DNA of 10,993 nucleotides from an uncultured Butyrivibrio sp. (GTDB taxonomy: Bacteria > Bacillota > Clostridia > Lachnospirales > Lachnospiraceae). Location of the stretch: positions 1 through 10,993 of the forward strand of contig CAMVRW010000053.1 in assembly GCA_947169985.1 (NCBI GenBank), read 5' to 3'. Shown here piece after piece: positions 7,400 through 10,993 of this stretch. The translations under genes were made by a program, and so were the position numbers. Within the stretch, counting starts at the first letter, position 1; every line of letters begins with the position of its first letter. The notes beneath the pieces are model-generated. The model was not told the origin of the DNA. It saw only the letters and a list, made by a program, of their open reading frames with translations, and ran no database searches.

Positions 7400-8529
7400 A
7401 ATGCCTCGTCCAGTTCTCTTATCTTCTTGAAAAGCCATGTATCATGTAAGACTCTTCCAACATATTCAAAGATCATTTTCCTGATCCAGTCCACAAATAT
7501 TCCTGCCACAAAAACTATAAGGACAGACAACAGCGCATGCCATGCAAACAGTGGCACGCTGTGATATGGTATCTCCCCAATAAAGTGCTCAAGCCACTCC
7601 ACCCATCTGTCCTTGATCTCCTCATGCATGTGAAGAAGATAAACACCAAAGGTCAGAGGCCCTATAGCCCTTACCACATCTGCAGCCCTGTCTTCCCTCA
7701 TCTTGTAAAACCTGAAAAATGAGAAAAGTCCCAGAGACGCTGTAAGTGTAAATATGAAATTAAAATGGTAGGGCACTGTTGAGTAGTGAACAAGCCCGCC
7801 CCAATTAAGGTTTATGTAATAGAGCGAAATGCTCATGGTTGCGATGATACCACAGGAGATCAGGTACACGAGAGCGCTTCTTGTGGCGTCATAAAAAAGC
7901 GAAACATCATACTTCCTGATGTATGCAGCAATAAGATACAGGCAGATAAACCAACCAAAGTCATATCCATACCTGTCAGTAGCAAGAACAACCGGTACAA
8001 AGCTCTTTATAACGCTAAACCAGATGAGAAGTCCTACTATCACTGCCTTTAGCTGCTTTCTTGATAGCTTTTCCGCAGCAGCATTCATGACAGGTGCCAG
8101 AATGTACATGATAACGTAGGCAGTAACAAACCAATAATGCTCAGAAGAAATCGGGAATACATACTGGGCAAGCTTATATACTGAGTTATTGCTCTGAAGC
8201 ACGTAGGTTCCAACAATCATCATTGCAACAGAAACAAGGATGGTATAGAAATACACCTGACAAATAAGCTGAAGGATTCGACTTGGCTTTACCTTCCCCT
8301 TTGAGAGAAAGTATCCGCTTATAAGAATATAGGTGTTGACTCCGGGAATGCAAAAAGCCTGAATAACCGCGGCAAATATCTGGGAGCCTCTGGCAGGAAG
8401 TCCCAGCTGCAAAAGAGCATCGGAGTGAGTATTAAAATGAAGCGTAATGATCATGAGCATTGCTATGATCCGCAAAAGCTCAAAGCTTGGATTTCTCTTT
8501 TGTGTTTGTACTTCCCCCGTACCTTCCAT
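7393..8529 (-). CDS. Acyltransferase-3 family membrane O-acyltransferase
   Basis: It has 378 residues, with about ten membrane helices spread over its length, as usual for acyltransferase-3 (OafA/WecH-type) proteins, which use a cytoplasmic acyl donor to modify extracytoplasmic sugars, mostly with acetyl groups. The N-terminal FELLRIIAMLMIITLHFNTH carries the R-x10-H motif (R20 and H31) that is essential in this family. ISGYFLSKGK follows in the second helix region, another conserved position. There is no fused SGNH domain, so this is the short form. I chose the ATG at 8529. An in-frame TTG at 8541 overlaps the only ribosome site (GGGAGGA), so it cannot be the start. The gene follows the ABC flippase by 19 bases and overlaps the next gene by 7. 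Its target is likely a sugar of the same glycan; succinyl or other acyl donors are possible. Confidence 0.9.
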   Translation of the reverse strand: MEGTGEVQTQKRNPSFELLRIIAMLMIITLHFNTHSDALLQLGLPARGSQIFAAVIQAFCIPGVNTYILISGYFLSKGKVKPSRILQLICQVYFYTILVSVAMMIVGTYVLQSNNSVYKLAQYVFPISSEHYWFVTAYVIMYILAPVMNAAAEKLSRKQLKAVIVGLLIWFSVIKSFVPVVLATDRYGYDFGWFICLYLIAAYIRKYDVSLFYDATRSALVYLISCGIIATMSISLYYINLNWGGLVHYSTVPYHFNFIFTLTASLGLFSFFRFYKMREDRAADVVRAIGPLTFGVYLLHMHEEIKDRWVEWLEHFIGEIPYHSVPLFAWHALLSVLIVFVAGIFVDWIRKMIFEYVGRVLHDTWLFKKIRELDEALC

Positions 8530-8532
8530 AAA

Positions 8533-8539
8533 TCCTCCC
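8533..8539 (-). promoter_or_regulatory. Ribosome binding site of the acyltransferase gene
   Basis: GGGAGGA ends three bases (TTT) before the ATG at 8529; counted from GGAGG the spacing is 4 bases. It is a strong match to the 16S anti-Shine-Dalgarno sequence. It overlaps an in-frame TTG and so decides the start in favour of the ATG. Confidence 0.8.
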
Positions 8540-8548
8540 AAAAAACAG

Positions 8549-10297
8549 TTACTTTAATGTAGCCTTACCATCTCCGATGCTGTAGATCATGTCGCACTTC
8601 TCAATGGTCTGAAGCCTGTGGGCAATAATGACAAGAGTCTTTCTTCCATGGAGTCTGTTGATGGAATCCATGATGGCTGCCTCAGTATCATTGTCCAGAG
8701 CAGATGTCGCCTCATCTAAAACCAGAACCTCAGGGTCCTCAAACAGAGCCCTGGCAATACCGATCCTCTGACGCTGTCCGCCTGAGAGACGGATGCCTCT
8801 TTCACCGATCTGTGTGTCGAGACCCTCCGGAAGCTCTTTTACAAACTCATCAAGAGCTGCCTCCTTAAGCGCCTGCCATACCTTGGCATCATCTATCTCC
8901 TCATCAGGCACGCCAAATGCCACGTTCTTCCTGATGGTTGAGTCTGTCATAAAAATAGTCTGTGGAATATATCCAATGTTCTTAAGCCATCCGGTGTAGT
9001 TGGTGTTTACATCAACTCCGTCAGCCAGTATCCTTCCCTCTTCAGGGGCAAGAAGTCCCAAAAGAACATCCACAATAGTGGTCTTTCCTGCTCCGGAGGT
9101 TCCAACGATACCTACGCTCTTGCCAACAGGGATTTCCATAGTGGCCTTATCAAGAATAAGCTTGTCAGTATTTGGATACTTGTAGGTAATGTTCTCCATC
9201 CTGATGGTATTGCGAACAGGGAGCTTTTCCACGCTAACCTTTGTGCGGTAATCATCGCTGTTATAGTTAATGGACTGGTCGTGGATCTCAGATTGGAGAT
9301 TGTCACTGACATTGTCCAAAAATGGCTCAAAATAAGCTATTGAAGTAAGATAGTTGTTGATCCTGTTAGCACTTGGAAGAAGTCTTGCTGCTGCAGCTGC
9401 CAGGACGGTGAGCTGTGGAAGCAGGGATGTAAGGCTGGTTCCTGCAGCCATTACTGCCAGCATGTATCCGATCATTCCTGCTATGGCAATGGTCTCAATA
9501 AGAAGTCTTGGAGTTGAGTTGTAAAGGTTGTACTTCTGAACTGCATTTACATAACCTGCTCCGCAGTCAGCGTAACCATTAATAAAATAGTTCTCCTTAT
9601 TGGCAACCTTGATCTCCTTGATACCTGTAACTGACTCATAGATCCACTTGTACAGTCCGCTGTAGTAGTCCTGGTTGTCCTGTCCGGCCTTTACCATGAC
9701 TGGCTTGATGAAAAATTTAATGACAAGAAGAACGATAACAAGAAGAACCGCTATGGTAATTGTCATCTGCGCATCCTGGCTAAGAAGGATAGCAACGAGG
9801 CATACGAAAACTATGATCTCACTGATAAGCTGAAGACAGCTTAGAATGAGCGCATAGAGGTTGTTTACGTCAGAAGTGATGTTTCTTTGGATTACTGTGG
9901 TATCAGCATTTAAGTAATACTCATAAGGTCTTTGCATGAAATTGATCATCATGCGCCTTGAAGTGGCAAACTGATTGGTATAAACGAATCTTAATTGAAC
10001 AACATTCATGAAATACAGGAAGATGTTCTTTATTACAAATACCAGTATCAAAGACACCATGATAAGTGCTGCCAGCTGGGTTGTACTGCTTAAGTGGAAC
10101 AGGTTGTATATACCTGAAAGGAGCTTACTCTCCTCCACTTTCTGGGGATCAATGACCACCTGCATTACCGGTGCGATCATGGCAATTCCCAGTGATTCAA
10201 GCACACCACCTATAAGCATCAGCACCACAATGCCTGCCATCTGTCTCTTCTGCTTCCCATCAAGAAGCACCTTGAGTTTACTGTAGATCTTTCGCAT
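8549..10297 (-). CDS. PglK-like ABC transporter (fused membrane and ATPase domains), probable lipid-linked oligosaccharide flippase
   Basis: The protein has 582 residues: an exporter-type membrane domain (helices near 22-46, 76-100, 148-172, 176-200, 264-286 and 288-303), then an ATPase domain from about 365. The ATPase is complete: Walker A GTSGAGKT (399-406), Q-loop Q446 in YIPQ, signature LSGGQ (504-508), Walker B VLVLDE (524-529) and H-loop H560. It works as a homodimer. The stretch RLLPSANRI (305-313) at the end of the membrane domain closely resembles RLMPSANRI as I remember it in Campylobacter PglK, which flips an undecaprenyl-diphosphate heptasaccharide. Glycosyltransferase and acyltransferase neighbours support a glycan lipid as substrate. 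A peptide or drug exporter of the same fold cannot be fully excluded. The start is preceded by GGAAGGA, with about 10 bases of spacing. Confidence 0.9.
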   Translation of the reverse strand: MRKIYSKLKVLLDGKQKRQMAGIVVLMLIGGVLESLGIAMIAPVMQVVIDPQKVEESKLLSGIYNLFHLSSTTQLAALIMVSLILVFVIKNIFLYFMNVVQLRFVYTNQFATSRRMMINFMQRPYEYYLNADTTVIQRNITSDVNNLYALILSCLQLISEIIVFVCLVAILLSQDAQMTITIAVLLVIVLLVIKFFIKPVMVKAGQDNQDYYSGLYKWIYESVTGIKEIKVANKENYFINGYADCGAGYVNAVQKYNLYNSTPRLLIETIAIAGMIGYMLAVMAAGTSLTSLLPQLTVLAAAAARLLPSANRINNYLTSIAYFEPFLDNVSDNLQSEIHDQSINYNSDDYRTKVSVEKLPVRNTIRMENITYKYPNTDKLILDKATMEIPVGKSVGIVGTSGAGKTTIVDVLLGLLAPEEGRILADGVDVNTNYTGWLKNIGYIPQTIFMTDSTIRKNVAFGVPDEEIDDAKVWQALKEAALDEFVKELPEGLDTQIGERGIRLSGGQRQRIGIARALFEDPEVLVLDEATSALDNDTEAAIMDSINRLHGRKTLVIIAHRLQTIEKCDMIYSIGDGKATLK

Positions 10298-10315
10298 TTA
10301 AAAATATTCCTTCCG

Positions 10316-10330
10316 GGGCAGCTCCTGCCC
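10316..10330 (-). other. Short perfect hairpin between glycosyltransferase and ABC flippase genes
   Basis: In the mRNA, GGGCAG-GAG-CTGCCC forms a 6-bp GC-rich stem with a 3-base loop, starting at the base after the glycosyltransferase stop codon and ending a few bases before the ribosome site of the ABC gene. No U-run follows directly, so it does not look like an intrinsic terminator. It could affect mRNA stability or access to the ribosome site, or be chance. Confidence 0.5.
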
Positions 10331-10993
10331 TTAACTGTTTTTTCCTCTGATCACATCCCTGTAGAACCACAGTAGCCTGTAGTAAATATAGAAGAAAAGA
10401 TGTGACTTCATCTGGAAGCCAACCAGCTTCTTCTCCTCTGGATGGATCTTCTCTATATAATATGGATTATTCTGAAATTCAGGAAAGGTTTCCTTCATTT
10501 CTCTGCCAAGCTCCTTTGTAAAGCTGTAGCAGTTCTTTATCTTATACCTTTTTGGCATGGCTGAGAACAGGGTATTTATATAGAAAAGAACTGTGTACTG
10601 AAATTCAATCTCATCACTGAACCTGTCAAAATAGCCATTGTCCTTAGCTTCTTTCACTATCATCCTGCCAGCCACCATGCGATCTTCCAGGTTCTTTCTG
10701 GAAATGCTGTGAACAGTGGAGGCATCGTGCTGATAATAGAAGTAAAGTGGTTCTTCTATATATTCAAAGTGCTTTGACCTGGTCATCCAGGTATTGCTTA
10801 CTGCGTTGTCTTCGTAAAAAATGTTCTCAGGAAATACGCTTAGCTTTTCGCTTGTTCCGGGCTTATAATCCCCAAGGATCAGTTCCCTTCTGTAGACCTT
10901 CACCACAAGGCTTCCGGTCTCAATAAGAAGCCTTTTATACTTCTCCGTATCCATTACTCCGGTCTGGGAAAAATTGTTATTATGTACTATCTT
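10331..10993 (-). CDS. Family 2 glycosyltransferase, C-terminal 220 residues (start lies beyond right edge)
   Basis: The frame is open to the window edge, with no stop upstream of the ATG at 10954, so the gene begins outside and the first visible ATG is internal. Numbering from the edge, the visible part holds SLVVKVYRRELI (28-39), FPENIFYEDN (54-63) with the E61-D62 pair expected to provide the catalytic base in EpsJ/CpsJ-like GT2 enzymes, and YFYYQHDASTVHSIS (84-98), which matches the usual end of the catalytic domain. About 120 further residues, rich in basic and aromatic residues, complete a mostly soluble C-terminal region ending in KSHLFFYIYYRLLWFYRD, perhaps a membrane-associated helix. 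The nucleotide-binding half with the DXD motif is not visible. The role is probably adding one sugar to a lipid-linked oligosaccharide on the cytoplasmic side; donor and linkage cannot be read. The stop is 33 bases from the ABC flippase start. Confidence 0.85.
   Translation of the reverse strand, partial: KIVHNNNFSQTGVMDTEKYKRLLIETGSLVVKVYRRELILGDYKPGTSEKLSVFPENIFYEDNAVSNTWMTRSKHFEYIEEPLYFYYQHDASTVHSISRKNLEDRMVAGRMIVKEAKDNGYFDRFSDEIEFQYTVLFYINTLFSAMPKRYKIKNCYSFTKELGREMKETFPEFQNNPYYIEKIHPEEKKLVGFQMKSHLFFYIYYRLLWFYRDVIRGKNS

Noticed and set aside
7400..7438. N-terminal extension of the 582-residue membrane protein to an ATG at 7438
   Set aside because: No ribosome site at a useful distance; the ATG at 7399 has GAGG upstream and the typical coupled overlap.
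9717..9752. Short direct repeat of ATAACAAGAAGAAC on the plus strand
   Set aside because: It only reflects the repetitive hydrophobic helix VLLVIVLLVI (residues 184-193) of the ABC transporter; not a DNA-level repeat element.
10316..10330. Hairpin as a rho-independent terminator
   Set aside because: The stem is short and is followed by CGGAAGGAAT, not a U-run; the next gene starts within 20 bases.
10331..10954. Complete glycosyltransferase gene starting at the ATG at 10954
   Set aside because: The frame continues open to the window edge and the nucleotide-binding half of the GT2 fold is missing, so this ATG is internal.

Overview
The window is one continuous block of minus-strand genes for building and decorating a cell-surface glycan. 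Reading in the direction of transcription (right to left) it holds: the C-terminal part of a family 2 glycosyltransferase, a PglK-like ABC flippase, an acyltransferase-3 membrane O-acyltransferase, a large GT-C-like membrane protein, a GtrA-family small membrane protein, a WecE/RffA-type dTDP-sugar 4-aminotransferase, a second large GT-C-like membrane protein, a GNAT N-acetyltransferase, an ArnC/GtrB-type polyprenyl-phosphate glycosyltransferase, and the N-terminal part of a third large membrane protein resembling the DUF6020 group.

The organism is most likely an anaerobic Firmicute of the Lachnospiraceae (Butyrivibrio or a relative). This is an inference from strong GGAGG-type ribosome sites, moderate GC, and the style of the membrane proteins and of the DDDGQTP-type glycosyltransferase. 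It is not proved by any marker gene here.

Coding density is close to 100 percent. Gaps between genes are 9 to 33 bases and two junctions overlap (7 and 20 bases). There is no stretch over 300 bases without a gene. I see no promoter, rho-independent terminator, RNA gene, mobile element, CRISPR array or transposase. The window looks like the interior of a long operon cut at both ends. Both edge genes run out of the window.

A working model, which is inference, is as follows. WecE makes dTDP-4-amino-4,6-dideoxygalactose from dTDP-4-keto-6-deoxyglucose, and the GNAT enzyme N-acetylates it. The ArnC/GtrB-like enzyme loads a sugar, perhaps this one, onto undecaprenyl phosphate. GtrA helps move the lipid-linked sugar across the membrane, and one or more of the GT-C-like proteins transfers it to an extracytoplasmic acceptor. 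The right half (glycosyltransferase, PglK-like flippase, O-acyltransferase) would assemble, flip and acylate a lipid-linked oligosaccharide. Genes for the dTDP-sugar precursor (rmlA, rmlB), an initiating phosphoglycosyl transferase and a polymerase or ligase are not in the window.
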